Source of the DNA: Prescottella equi | GTDB taxonomy: Bacteria; Actinomycetota; Actinomycetes; Mycobacteriales; Mycobacteriaceae | NCBI RefSeq assembly: GCF_020171745.1 | Contig: NZ_JAIVAH010000028.1 | Location: 62,001 to 126,000, forward strand | DNA: 64,000 bases | Direction of reading: 5' to 3' | Part shown: in pieces, positions 53,842 to 62,890 of the stretch | Position numbering within the stretch: the first letter of the stretch is position 1 | Layout: every line of letters starts with the position of its first letter | Translations under genes and position numbers: made by a program | Notes under the pieces: model-generated | Told to the model about the DNA's origin: nothing | The model's database searches: none | The model's input: only the letters and a program-made list of their open reading frames with translations

Positions 53842-54516
53842 GTGAGCGATCCACACAAGCCCATCCAGGCTTCCGAGGAGATCAGTGAGTTCGAGGTCCT
53901 CGAACTCGCCCTGCGGGAACTCGCGATCGAGAAGGGGCTCTTCTCGGCCGAGGACCACCGGCGCTTCTCCGAGTGGGCCGAATCGATCGGGCCGTCGAAC
54001 GGCTCGAAGATGGTCGCCAAGGCCTGGACCGATCCCGCGTTCAAGAAGCGCCTGCTCGAGAACGGGACCGAAGCCAGCAAGGAGGTGGGCATCGACTGGA
54101 CCGACCCGACGGGCACCGGTACGCCGAGCGACTACACCTTCTTCTACGTCCTCGAGAACACGCCCGAGGTGCACAACGTGATCGTCTGCACGCTGTGCTC
54201 CTGCTACCCGCGTCCCGTTCTCGGCATGTCACCCGACTGGTACCGGACACCGAACTACCGGCGGCGCATGGTCCGTCGCCCGCGGGAGGTTCTCGCCGAG
54301 TTCGGACTGCACTTCCCGTCCGATGTGGAAGTACGAGTGCATGACTCGAACCAGAAGTCCCGTTTCATGGTCATGCCGATGCGACCCGAGGGCACGGACG
54401 GCTGGACCGAGGAACAACTGGAGAAGATCGTCACCCGCGACACCATGATCGGCGTGGCGCTGCCCTCGGCGGACTGGGACGCGTCGAAGGCACCGTCGGC
54501 TGGAGGTGGCAAGTGA
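53842..54516 (+). CDS. Cobalt-type nitrile hydratase alpha / thiocyanate hydrolase gamma subunit
   Basis: A 224-residue metal-binding subunit. The claw motif C116-T-L-C119-S120-C121 is the cobalt (not iron) version: Thr after the first Cys. Post-translational oxidation of C119 and C121 to sulfinic/sulfenic acid is expected. The residue two after the last claw Tyr, usually Trp in nitrile hydratases (YPWP), is Arg124 here (YPRPVLG), which suggests an anionic substrate such as thiocyanate. The downstream SPDWYRTPNYRRRMVRRP and VTRDTMIGVA are typical of the family. GTG start with AGGAGG-like GAGGAG upstream; overlaps the activator-like gene. Confidence 0.9.
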   Translation: MSDPHKPIQASEEISEFEVLELALRELAIEKGLFSAEDHRRFSEWAESIGPSNGSKMVAKAWTDPAFKKRLLENGTEASKEVGIDWTDPTGTGTPSDYTFFYVLENTPEVHNVIVCTLCSCYPRPVLGMSPDWYRTPNYRRRMVRRPREVLAEFGLHFPSDVEVRVHDSNQKSRFMVMPMRPEGTDGWTEEQLEKIVTRDTMIGVALPSADWDASKAPSAGGGK

Positions 54517-54845
54517 CGGCAACACAGAGCTACGAGGTCATTCTGCGGACCTTGCAGACCGCGGGTGAACGCGCCGGGGACCTCGACGACACCGACCGCA
54601 GACCGGACCCGTGGGAATCCGCGATGCAGGCCACGTGCGAGTGTCTCTCGTGGCGCGGATCGTGGGACAACCTCGAACGCCGGCACACCGAGGACGAACT
54701 CGGCGAGACCATCTACAGTCAGTTCCCCGTCCATTCACGGTCGGCGATCACCACGGCGCACACCTTCCTCGATCGCGGCATCGTCAGTCAGGACGAGTTG
54801 CGCGCGAAGATGGAGCAGGTCCGGGCGAGGCTCGAACGTAGCTGA
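54513..54845 (+). CDS. Nitrile-hydratase accessory/activator-like protein
   Basis: A 110-residue protein related to the first subunit gene of this cluster: both contain the CECLxWRGxW core (residues about 41-50 here) and a C-terminal KMEQVRARLE/RIDQVRARLQ helix. Activators of cobalt NHases (NhlE, P14K) are also homologous to the beta N-terminal half and insert Co by swapping subunits. The same role is proposed here. The GTG overlaps the metal subunit's stop (GTGA). It ends the operon; no clear hairpin follows. Confidence 0.75.
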   Translation: MTATQSYEVILRTLQTAGERAGDLDDTDRRPDPWESAMQATCECLSWRGSWDNLERRHTEDELGETIYSQFPVHSRSAITTAHTFLDRGIVSQDELRAKMEQVRARLERS

Positions 54846-54895
54846 GACCGGAACAGTCTCCGCCCCAGTACGTTCGAGCCCTCACAACCAGGGGG

Positions 54896-55330
54896 CTACT
54901 CGAGCGCGGCGTCGAGCGTGATGGCGACGCCGGTCAGAGCCTTGCTCACCGGGCAGGACTCCTTGGCGGCCTGGGCGACGCGGGCGAACCCCGCAGCGTC
55001 CAGGCCGTCGACCTCTGCCCGCACCGTGAGCACGATGCCGGTCAGCTTGAAACCCGGATCGTCCGGCCCGAGCGAGACGTCGGCGCGGATGTCGAGGCTC
55101 TGCGTCGTTCCGCCCGCCTCCCCGATCAGCGCCGACAACTGCATCGCATAGCAGGACGAGTGCGCCGCCGCGATCAGTTCCTCGGGGCTGGTGGTGCCGC
55201 CGGCGTCCTCCGCCGCCCGCTTCGGGAAGGACACTTCGAAGGTGCCGACTCCCGAACTGGTGAGTTCCACCTGACCCGAACCCTTTTCGAGCGTCCCGTT
55301 CCAGGCGGTGCGTGCGGTGCGTGTGGGCAT
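54896..55330 (-). CDS. OsmC/Ohr-family peroxidase
   Basis: A 144-residue OsmC-fold protein. The two reactive cysteines are Cys60 in AAHSSCYAM and Cys126 in KESCPVSKAL; PEELIAAAHSSC is the diagnostic sequence of the OsmC subgroup. It reduces organic hydroperoxides with dihydrolipoamide or thiol donors. It converges on the hydratase operon and starts next to a tandem 14-base duplication. Confidence 0.9.
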   Translation of the reverse strand: MPTRTARTAWNGTLEKGSGQVELTSSGVGTFEVSFPKRAAEDAGGTTSPEELIAAAHSSCYAMQLSALIGEAGGTTQSLDIRADVSLGPDDPGFKLTGIVLTVRAEVDGLDAAGFARVAQAAKESCPVSKALTGVAITLDAALE

Positions 55331-55352
55331 GTGCAGATCCTCTCTCGTCGAT

Positions 55353-55380
55353 AGGTCTACTTCCTCAGGTCTACTTCCTC
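55353..55380. repeat. Tandem 14-base duplication
   Basis: AGGTCTACTTCCTC occurs twice without a gap (55353-55366, 55367-55380) in the 80-base divergent gap between osmC and the membrane-protein gene. Confidence 0.95.
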
Positions 55381-55410
55381 CTCGCAAACTACCCCCTATC
55401 GTGTAATCGC

Positions 55411-56058
55411 ATGGGGCAGCTGGAGAGGGTGGGGCTACGCCGCGAATCGCTCGGCTTCGCGATCGGCTCGACTCTGTTCGCGGTGGGCGCGCTCCCGGGG
55501 TACGCGACGACGGTGGGCGGGGAGGCGGACAACCTCACCTACTTCGCGGGCTCGCTGTTCTTCACCGTCGCCGCCTTCGTCCAACTGAGGTTGAGCGGGC
55601 GCGTGGTGCCCACCCCGTCGACGTCCCGCGTCGACCGGTACGACTGGTGGTCGGCGTTCGTGCAGTTCATCGGCACCCTGCTGTTCAACGTCAGCACCGG
55701 CGCCGCGCTCGTGCGCAGTCTCACCGCGCACGAGGAGCACGAATTCGTCTGGCAGCCGGACGCGTTCGGCTCGCTGTGCTTCCTGGCAGCCTCCGCGCTA
55801 GCCGTCGTCGCCACCACCGACGTCGACGGACTGTGGGATCCGCACGCGCGCAACTGGGGCAGCACGTGGCTCAACGCGATCGGCTCGGTGGCCTTCGGGG
55901 TGTCCGCGGTGGGCGCGCTGTTCGTCCCGGACACGCACCGGCCGGAGAGTGCGGCGGCCGCGAACCTCGGCACGCTGGTCGGCGCGCTGTGCTTCCTGAC
56001 CGCGACGCTGTTGATGAAGCCGCCGGCACCCGGAGCGGTGACACGCCCCGGACGCTGA
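55411..56058 (+). CDS. Uncharacterised integral membrane protein
   Basis: A 215-residue protein with about five or six helices: RESLGFAIGSTLFAVGALPGYA, FAGSLFFTVAAFVQL, WWSAFVQFIGTLLFNVSTGAAL, then two further helices separated by DVDGLWDPHARNWGSTWLNAIG, and a final one. The 'GSxLFxVGA' pattern is repeated, suggesting internal duplication. I recognise it as a type seen in actinobacteria next to stress genes but no function is known. The ATG at 55411 follows an AT-rich CCCTATCGTGTAAT region that could carry the promoter. Confidence 0.75.
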   Translation: MGQLERVGLRRESLGFAIGSTLFAVGALPGYATTVGGEADNLTYFAGSLFFTVAAFVQLRLSGRVVPTPSTSRVDRYDWWSAFVQFIGTLLFNVSTGAALVRSLTAHEEHEFVWQPDAFGSLCFLAASALAVVATTDVDGLWDPHARNWGSTWLNAIGSVAFGVSAVGALFVPDTHRPESAAAANLGTLVGALCFLTATLLMKPPAPGAVTRPGR

Positions 56059-56070
56059 CCCGGTCCTCCC

Positions 56071-57663
56071 TCAGGGCCGCCGGTCGGCCCGCTCGGGGGC
56101 TTCGTCGATCTCCCGGTAGTGCTCGAGCAACTCCCGCTCTGCGTCCCGGCGTGGGTAGGCGAAGAAGACGAGCGCCGCGCCGACCAGGACGATCGCGATC
56201 GCCGCGGCGTACGCCCGGGAATCCCCGTCGAGGAAGGCCGCGCGGGCGGCGGCGGTGATCGCGTCCGCGTACTGCGGATACCGCTCCGCGACGTTCTCGG
56301 CGCCGGCAAAGGACTTCTCCAACGCGGCCTCGGTCTGATCGCTGACGTCACCCGACTGCGGGCTGGATGCGATCGTAGCGGCGAAGGACGCCGCGTAGCC
56401 GGCGGTGAGCAGCGCACCGAGCACCGACTGCACGATCGCGCCGCCCAGGTCGCGCTGCAGGTCCGCGGTGCCCGACGCCATCCCCGCCCGCGACACCGGC
56501 ACCGACCCGGTCAGCGAGTGCGAGGCCGGCGTGCCGGCCAGCCCGACTCCGGCGCCGAGCAACATGTAGCCGAGCGCGATCTTCCAGTACTGCGCGTCCT
56601 CCTTCCACAGCAGCAACGCCACCACCAGTCCCAGGACGATTGCCACGTATCCGAGCAACAGCGTGAATCGCGCGCCGTGCGATTCGACCAGCTTGGCGGA
56701 CTGCGGGGCCACCACCACCATCACGGCTGCGGCGGGCAGACCGGCGGATCCCGCTGCCAGCGTCGAGTATCCGAGCACGTTCTGCATGAACTGCTGGCCG
56801 ATGTACAGGGTTCCCATCAGCGTGCCGAACACCACGATGCCCGCGACGGCCGCGACCCAGAAGATGCGCCGGCGGGCCACCGTCAGGTCGTACAGCGGGT
56901 ACTTCGCCCGCAGCTGCCGGATTCCGAAAACCACCCCCGCGGCGACCGCGATCAGCAGCATCGACAGCGCGGTCGTGCGCATGCCGGCGACCGGGGCGAA
57001 GTTGATGCCCAGCACCAACGCCGCCACCAGAATCACCGACACGATCCCGCCGAGATTGTCCACGGGATCGGTCGATTCGTTGACGTGGCTCGGCACGAAA
57101 TACGCCGCGAAACCCAGCGCGACCAGCGCGAGCGGCACGGTCACCAGGAACACCGACCCCCAGTCGAACGACTGCAGCAGGGCGCCGGACACGAGCGGGC
57201 CGAGTGACGAGATACCGCCGCCGATCGCCGACCACAATGCGATCGCCTTGGTCCGGGCTGCTCCCGACCAGAGCGCTGTGATCAGTGCGAGCGTGGTCGG
57301 GAAGGCCATCCCGGCCGCGACACCACCGAGCAGTCGCGCGAGGACGAGCACCTCGACGCTCGGCGCGAAGGCGGCGATGACACACGCCGGCAGCGACAAC
57401 GTCATGCCGAGTACCAGCATCATCTTCCGCCCGTGCCGGTCACCGAGGGCGCCGAGATAGAGCACCGAACCTGCGAGCCCGACGGAGTATCCGACGGCGA
57501 CCAGATTCAGCTGCGTCTGACTCGCGTCGAAGGCCTTGCCGATGTCGGGCAGCGCGACATTGGCCACCGCCAGGTTCAGGTTCGCCACGGCGGCGACGAG
57601 GATCAGCGCCGTCAGCACGAGCGGGGCCCGGGCGGGACGGATCCCGGCCGCTGCGGATGTCAT
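56071..57663 (-). CDS. MFS transporter, DHA2 (EmrB/QacA) type
   Basis: A 530-residue transporter with about 14 helices. Signatures: NLAVANVALPDIGKAF at the first loop, GDRHGRKMMLVLG in loop 2-3, and the motif C-like GGGISSLGPLVSGALLQSFDWGSVFLV of DHA2 proteins. A cytoplasmic or external helical insertion rich in charged residues (about 440-490) precedes the last helix. It should extrude lipophilic or cationic compounds by proton antiport. ATG 57663 is chosen over 57681. Confidence 0.88.
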   Translation of the reverse strand: MTSAAAGIRPARAPLVLTALILVAAVANLNLAVANVALPDIGKAFDASQTQLNLVAVGYSVGLAGSVLYLGALGDRHGRKMMLVLGMTLSLPACVIAAFAPSVEVLVLARLLGGVAAGMAFPTTLALITALWSGAARTKAIALWSAIGGGISSLGPLVSGALLQSFDWGSVFLVTVPLALVALGFAAYFVPSHVNESTDPVDNLGGIVSVILVAALVLGINFAPVAGMRTTALSMLLIAVAAGVVFGIRQLRAKYPLYDLTVARRRIFWVAAVAGIVVFGTLMGTLYIGQQFMQNVLGYSTLAAGSAGLPAAAVMVVVAPQSAKLVESHGARFTLLLGYVAIVLGLVVALLLWKEDAQYWKIALGYMLLGAGVGLAGTPASHSLTGSVPVSRAGMASGTADLQRDLGGAIVQSVLGALLTAGYAASFAATIASSPQSGDVSDQTEAALEKSFAGAENVAERYPQYADAITAAARAAFLDGDSRAYAAAIAIVLVGAALVFFAYPRRDAERELLEHYREIDEAPERADRRP

Positions 57664-57753
57664 GCGGCCAGTCCACACCATCGTGGTCGGTCGCGTGGCC
57701 CGAAATGCCGATGCCGCTCACGCGAACCGGGTGACTCGCATAGCGTTCCGGTC

Positions 57754-58407
57754 ATGACCATCGAGGACGATCGGACCCTCCCGGCGCTGGCCGAGAGCAC
57801 AGCCCGGATCGTCGCGCTCGCGCACGCCGCGCATCGACGACATTTCGGGCACCGCCGCCGCGGACCGATCCTGATCGGCATCGACGGCCCCTCCGGCAGC
57901 GGCAAGTCGACGCTGGCCACACGGGTCGCCGCGGCACTGGACGACGCACCGATTCTCCGGATGGACGACGTGTACCCCGGCTGGGAAGGTCTCGCCGCCT
58001 CGGTTCCGCGACTCGTCCGGCAGGTCCTCTCCCCCGCCCGGCACGGCCGGATCCCGCGCTACCGCCGGTACGACTGGCATCTCTGCGACTACGCGGAGTG
58101 GCGGGCGATCCGCCGCCACCGATACCTGATCGTCGAAGGCGCCGGGGCGACGTGCGGCGTCGCACGCGAGTACTTCGCGGTCCGGGTGTTCGTCGACGCC
58201 GATCCCGACGAGCGAATGCGACGCGCACTGCAGCGCGACGGTGAGATGTTCCGGCCGCACTGGGACCGCTGGGCGCTCCAGGAGGCGGCACTGTTCGGGC
58301 CGGACCGGACACGCCGCGCCGCCCACGTCACGGTGATCACGAGTTCTGAGCCCGGGAGGCAGAGGCAGACCTGTGCCGTTCGGCCATGCCCGCCGCCCGG
58401 AGCCTGA
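57754..58407 (+). CDS. Uridine-kinase-like P-loop NTPase
   Basis: A 217-residue protein with Walker A GPSGSGKST (45-53), an acidic MDDVYPGWEGL segment reminiscent of uridine/panthothenate kinases, and a Lid-like region with RYDWHLCDYAEW. The C-terminus (after about residue 190) overlaps the convergent WYL regulator gene by 71 bases on the opposite strand and is arginine- and proline-rich, so the true stop might be less conserved. Substrate unknown. Confidence 0.78.
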   Translation: MTIEDDRTLPALAESTARIVALAHAAHRRHFGHRRRGPILIGIDGPSGSGKSTLATRVAAALDDAPILRMDDVYPGWEGLAASVPRLVRQVLSPARHGRIPRYRRYDWHLCDYAEWRAIRRHRYLIVEGAGATCGVAREYFAVRVFVDADPDERMRRALQRDGEMFRPHWDRWALQEAALFGPDRTRRAAHVTVITSSEPGRQRQTCAVRPCPPPGA

Positions 58408-59311
58408 TCGATTCGCGCAGGCACTCCGGTCCGAGGAGTTCGGCGTCCTCGCCGAGCATCCACAGCACGCTCCCCGCGTGCGCCGCGTCGCCGAACTCGA
58501 CCTCGGCCGTGATCCATCCGTCCGCCGGTACCTCCGCTGCGGTGGAGAGCGCCGAACCGAGAAGGTCGCCGCGACGCTCGGCCCGCACCCGAACGGTGGC
58601 CGTCAAACCTTCACGCAGCGAGCGGAACTCGGATCGGCGCTGGTCCCAGATCGCGGCCAGGTCGACGACAGCCTCGCGTCGTGCCCGCTCGTCGAGTTCA
58701 TGGACGTCCTGGATCCGGGAGAGCCGGTACGTCCGCTCCGATCCGCGATGCGTCGCCACGAGGTACCACCGACCGGAGGCACAGACCAGACCGATCGGGT
58801 CGACTGTGCGCCAACGTGGTTCGCTACCGCGGGCGGCATACCGAATCCGAAGCCGGTTTCCGGCGAACACAACCCGTTGGATCAGGCCGAGACGCTCCTC
58901 CTGCGGCGGATCCGTGAGCCAACCGCCGTGCCGTACCAGCACCCGTTCCGCCACCCGGGTGGCGGCCTCCCGATGAGTGTCCGGCATCGCCGCCACCACC
59001 TTGCGCATCGCGGACGCAAATGCCGGCGCCATCCCCAACGCCTCGGGGGTGGCAGCGGCGCCCGCCGCGAGCAGCGCCTTCGCCTCGTCCACCGTCAAGC
59101 CGGTGAGATCGGTGGTGAACCCCGGCAGCAAAGCGAACCCGCCGTGGCGGCCACGTTCCGCATAGACGGGGATTCCGGCCGCCGACAACGCCTCGACATC
59201 GCGGAGCACCGTCCGCGTGGACACCTCCAACTCACGGGCGAGTGCCGTCGCGGACATCCGTCCCCTGTTCCGCAGCAACAGCACGAGTGAGAGCAAACGG
59301 TCGGCGCGCAT
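58337..59311 (-). CDS. WYL-domain transcriptional regulator (HTH_11/DeoR-like)
   Basis: A 324-residue regulator. The N-terminal winged helix reads RADRLLSLVLLLRNRGRMSA, then ALARELEVSTRTVLRDVEAL (residues about 1-60). The WYL ligand domain (about 145-235) is recognised by RIRYAARGS, RTVDPIGLV and GRWYLVATHR; a C-terminal WCX extension follows. Divergent from the TIGR03086 gene with 97 bases between starts, it likely regulates that gene and/or itself. Confidence 0.88.
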   Translation of the reverse strand: MRADRLLSLVLLLRNRGRMSATALARELEVSTRTVLRDVEALSAAGIPVYAERGRHGGFALLPGFTTDLTGLTVDEAKALLAAGAAATPEALGMAPAFASAMRKVVAAMPDTHREAATRVAERVLVRHGGWLTDPPQEERLGLIQRVVFAGNRLRIRYAARGSEPRWRTVDPIGLVCASGRWYLVATHRGSERTYRLSRIQDVHELDERARREAVVDLAAIWDQRRSEFRSLREGLTATVRVRAERRGDLLGSALSTAAEVPADGWITAEVEFGDAAHAGSVLWMLGEDAELLGPECLRESIRLRAAGMAERHRSASASRAQNS

Positions 59312-59408
59312 TGCCGCAGTCTCCCAGAAATACATGACAGAAGATGTCGTGATCAGGCGCCAGAGTGGGCCGGGTCCGCAGACGTGCAACTCCATCGAAA
59401 GGCCCACG

Positions 59409-60002
59409 ATGACCGACATCACCGACCCCCGGCCCCTGTACCGCGAAGCCCTGGCCTGGGTGACCGCCATGATGGGCGAGGTACGCCCGCATCAACTGAC
59501 GAATCCGACACCGTGCGACGAGTTCGACGTCGCAACCCTGATGGGCCACCTGGTCGCGACTGTCGAGCGGGCCCGCGTCATCGGTGAGGGCGGCGACCCG
59601 GCTTCGGTGCCGCTGGTGGCGACCGGCGTCGGTGTCGACGGCGAGTGGTCCTCCGCATATCGGACGGCCGGCGAGAAGATGTGGGCCGTCTGGGACGACG
59701 ACGGACTGCTCACCGCCACCGTCACCGCTCCGTGGGGTCAGGTTCCCGGGCACGCCGCGGTCTGGGCGTACCTGAACGAGACGCTGGTCCACGGCTGGGA
59801 TCTGGCGGTGGCGACGGCGCAACCGACCGAGGCCGACCCCGCCCTCGCCGAAGCGGCACTGGTGGTGGCCCGCCGCGCCATCCCCGCGAGTCTCCGCGGC
59901 GGGCGGGTTCCCTTCGGCGCGGTGGTCGAGCCTACTGAGGGAGCCGGACCGACGGAACGCCTCGCCAACTGGTCCGGCCGAACAGCCCCCGCCGGTCGGT
60001 GA
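59409..60002 (+). CDS. TIGR03086-type DinB-like metal-binding protein
   Basis: A 197-residue protein of the mycothiol-dependent maleylpyruvate isomerase/DinB superfamily. LTNPTPCDEFDVATLMGHL carries the first metal-ligand His, and YLNETLVHGWDLAVAT the second His set; the third ligand is probably in the C-terminal helix region. It is expected to bind Zn2+ and act in mycothiol-dependent chemistry or as a scaffold. ATG 59409 follows GAAAGG. Neighbour WYL regulator is divergent. Confidence 0.8.
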   Translation: MTDITDPRPLYREALAWVTAMMGEVRPHQLTNPTPCDEFDVATLMGHLVATVERARVIGEGGDPASVPLVATGVGVDGEWSSAYRTAGEKMWAVWDDDGLLTATVTAPWGQVPGHAAVWAYLNETLVHGWDLAVATAQPTEADPALAEAALVVARRAIPASLRGGRVPFGAVVEPTEGAGPTERLANWSGRTAPAGR

Positions 60003-60019
60003 TCTCCGCCCGAGACACG

Positions 60020-60057
60020 ACGACGCCCCCGCGAGCTTTCGCTCGCGGGGGCGTCGT
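60020..60057. terminator. Bidirectional terminator
   Basis: Perfect 17-base arms (60020-60036 and 60041-60057) with a TTTC loop between the TIGR03086 gene and clpC, suitable for both. Confidence 0.93.
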
Positions 60058-60067
60058 TCACGTGAAC

Positions 60068-62623
60068 CTACTCGGCCGAACCGCCCTCGGACGGGGTCGT
60101 GTCGCTGGCACCGGCCAGCGCCTCGGCGGGCGAGTCCGGAACCTTGACCGGCTTCGGGGATCCGTGGAACGTGAACTTCGCGTTCTCGCCGGCGCCCTCG
60201 CCGTCCCAGCCCTCGACGTCGACCAGGACGATCTGGCCCGGGCCGAGCTCGTTGAAGAGGATCTTCTCCGACAGCTGGTCCTCGATCTCGCGCTGGATGG
60301 TGCGACGCAGCGGACGCGCACCCAGCACCGGATCGAAGCCGCGCTTCGCGAGCAGCGACTTGGCCTGCTCGGTCAGCTCGATGTCCATGTCCTTGTTCTT
60401 CAGCTGCGTCTCGACGCGACCGATCATCAGGTCCACCATCTGGATGATCTCGTCCTGAGACAGCTGGTGGAAGACGATGATGTCGTCGATACGGTTGAGG
60501 AACTCGGGGCGGAAGTGCTTCTTGAGCTCGTCGTGAACCTTGAGCTTCATGCGCTCGTAGTTCGACTCCGTACCGGTTCCCGAGGTGAAGCCCAGGCCGA
60601 CGGCCTTCGAGATGTCCGAGGTACCGAGGTTCGAGGTGAAGATCAGCACGGTGTTCTTGAAGTCGACCGTACGACCCTGACCGTCGGTGAGACGGCCGTC
60701 CTCGAGCACCTGCAGGAGGGTGTTGTAGATCTCCTGGTGTGCCTTCTCGATCTCGTCGAACAGGACCACCGAGAACGGCTTGCGGCGCACCTTCTCGGTG
60801 AGCTGACCGCCCTCTTCGTAGCCGACGTATCCGGGAGGGGCACCGAACAGACGCGACGCGGTGAACCGGTCGTGGAACTCGCCCATGTCGATCTGGATGA
60901 GCGCGTCGTCGTCGCCGAACAGGAAGTTCGCGAGCGCCTTGGACAGCTCGGTCTTACCGACACCGGACGGGCCGGCGAAGATGAACGAGCCGGACGGACG
61001 CTTCGGATCCTTCAGGCCGGCACGGGTACGGCGGATCGCCTTGGAGACGGCCTTGACGGCATCCTCCTGGCCGATGATCCGCTTGTGCAGCTCCTCCTCC
61101 ATGCGGAGCAGACGCGTGGTCTCCTCCTCGGTGAGCTTGAAGACCGGGATACCGGTCCAGTTGCCCAGCACCTCGGCGATCTGCTCGTCGTCGACCTCGG
61201 CGATGACGTCCAGGTCGCCCGAACGCCACTGCTTCTCGCGCTCGGCGCGCTGCGCGACGAGGGTCTTCTCCTTGTCGCGGAGGTTCGCGGCCTTCTCGAA
61301 GTCCTGCGCGTCGATCGCGGATTCCTTCTCGCGGCGGGCGTCGGCGATCTTGTCGTCGAACTCGCGCAGGTCCGGCGGTGCGGTCATGCGGCGGATGCGC
61401 ATTCGGGCGCCGGCCTCGTCGATGAGGTCGATCGCCTTGTCCGGCAAGAAGCGGTCGTTGATGTAGCGGTCGGCCAGGGTGGCCGCCGCGACGAGTGCGC
61501 TGTCGGTGATCGAGACGCGGTGATGCGCCTCGTAGCGGTCGCGCAGACCCTTGAGGATCTCGATGGTGTGCTCGACCGTGGGCTCGCCGACCTGCACCGG
61601 CTGGAACCGGCGCTCGAGGGCGGCGTCCTTCTCGATGTACTTGCGGTACTCGTCGAGGGTGGTGGCACCGATGGTCTGCAGCTCGCCGCGGGCCAGCTTC
61701 GGCTTGAGGATCGAGGCCGCGTCGATCGCGCCCTCGGCCGCGCCCGCACCGACCAGCGTGTGCAGCTCGTCGATGAACAGGATGATGTCGCCGCGGGTGT
61801 TGATCTCCTTGAGGACCTTCTTCAGGCGCTCCTCGAAGTCACCGCGGTAGCGGCTGCCGGCGACCAGCGAACCCAGGTCCAGCGTGTAGAGCTGCTTGTC
61901 CTTGAGGGTCTCCGGGACCTCGCCGTTGACGATGGCCTGCGCGAGGCCCTCGACGACGGCGGTCTTGCCGACGCCCGGCTCACCGATGAGGACAGGGTTG
62001 TTCTTGGTGCGGCGGCTCAGCACCTGCATGACGCGCTCGATTTCCTTCGAGCGGCCGATGACCGGGTCGAGCTTGCCTTCGAGGGCGGCCTGGGTGAGGT
62101 TGCGGCCGAACTGGTCGAGAACCAGCGACGTCGACGGGGTGCCCGCCTCGCCACGGCTGCTGCCGGCCTCGGCCGGCTCCTTGCCCTGGTAGCCCGACAG
62201 CAGCTGGATGACCTGCTGGCGAACACGGTTGAGGTCGGCGCCCAGCTTCACGAGCACCTGGGCGGCGACGCCCTCGCCCTCGCGGATCAGGCCGAGCAGG
62301 ATGTGCTCGGTGCCGATGTAGTTGTGGCCGAGCTGCAGCGCCTCACGGAGGCTGAGCTCGAGGACCTTCTTGGCACGCGGAGTGAAGGGGATGTGCCCGG
62401 ACGGGGCCTGCTGGCCCTGGCCGATGATCTCCTCGACCTGGCTGCGGACACCTTCGAGGGAGATACCCAACGACTCCAGCGACTTCGCCGCCACGCCTTC
62501 ACCCTCGTGGATGAGGCCCAGCAGGATGTGTTCCGTGCCGATGTAGTTGTGGTTGAGCATCCTGGCTTCTTCTTGGGCCAGGACGACGACGCGCCGCGCG
62601 CGATCGGTGAACCTCTCGAACAT
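60068..62623 (-). CDS. clpC: ClpC-type AAA+ unfoldase
   Basis: An 851-residue class I Clp ATPase. Two ClpN repeats (about 1-75 and 77-145, each with [14 protein letters not shown]), first AAA+ module with Walker [10 protein letters not shown] and the [12 protein letters not shown], a UVR/middle domain (about 420-480) and the second AAA+ module with Walker [12 protein letters not shown]-terminal tail rich in Gly/Glu follows. It unfolds substrates for ClpP1P2; in mycobacteria it is essential. The antisense strand shows a long spurious frame, a by-product of GC bias. Confidence 0.97.
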   Translation of the reverse strand: MFERFTDRARRVVVLAQEEARMLNHNYIGTEHILLGLIHEGEGVAAKSLESLGISLEGVRSQVEEIIGQGQQAPSGHIPFTPRAKKVLELSLREALQLGHNYIGTEHILLGLIREGEGVAAQVLVKLGADLNRVRQQVIQLLSGYQGKEPAEAGSSRGEAGTPSTSLVLDQFGRNLTQAALEGKLDPVIGRSKEIERVMQVLSRRTKNNPVLIGEPGVGKTAVVEGLAQAIVNGEVPETLKDKQLYTLDLGSLVAGSRYRGDFEERLKKVLKEINTRGDIILFIDELHTLVGAGAAEGAIDAASILKPKLARGELQTIGATTLDEYRKYIEKDAALERRFQPVQVGEPTVEHTIEILKGLRDRYEAHHRVSITDSALVAAATLADRYINDRFLPDKAIDLIDEAGARMRIRRMTAPPDLREFDDKIADARREKESAIDAQDFEKAANLRDKEKTLVAQRAEREKQWRSGDLDVIAEVDDEQIAEVLGNWTGIPVFKLTEEETTRLLRMEEELHKRIIGQEDAVKAVSKAIRRTRAGLKDPKRPSGSFIFAGPSGVGKTELSKALANFLFGDDDALIQIDMGEFHDRFTASRLFGAPPGYVGYEEGGQLTEKVRRKPFSVVLFDEIEKAHQEIYNTLLQVLEDGRLTDGQGRTVDFKNTVLIFTSNLGTSDISKAVGLGFTSGTGTESNYERMKLKVHDELKKHFRPEFLNRIDDIIVFHQLSQDEIIQMVDLMIGRVETQLKNKDMDIELTEQAKSLLAKRGFDPVLGARPLRRTIQREIEDQLSEKILFNELGPGQIVLVDVEGWDGEGAGENAKFTFHGSPKPVKVPDSPAEALAGASDTTPSEGGSAE

Positions 62624-62890
62624 CGCTCTCCCTCACACTCTCCGGCAATCAGTTCCGAGACCTGCGTCTCGGCCCTCCCGCCGCGTTTCGCTCCGGCACA
62701 ACAGGCTGACGGCCTCCGGAACCGATGAAGGTTCCACGACCCCACCTCATACTCTAGTGGGCTGCCTTCCGACCTGCCGCTCCTCCACCCGTCAAACGTG
62801 CGGAGCGGACCTGCATAAAGTCTTCAACGCCGCAGGTCGCGGAATCGTTTCCCGGAGGCTGTACGCCTGAAGCGAACATCACCGCGCGCG

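Noticed and set aside
59999-62728. A 909-codon open frame antisense to clpC
   Set aside because: It mirrors the ClpC codons (GC-biased third positions keep the opposite frame open), has Asp/Leu/Val-rich low-complexity translation, and no RBS or family match.
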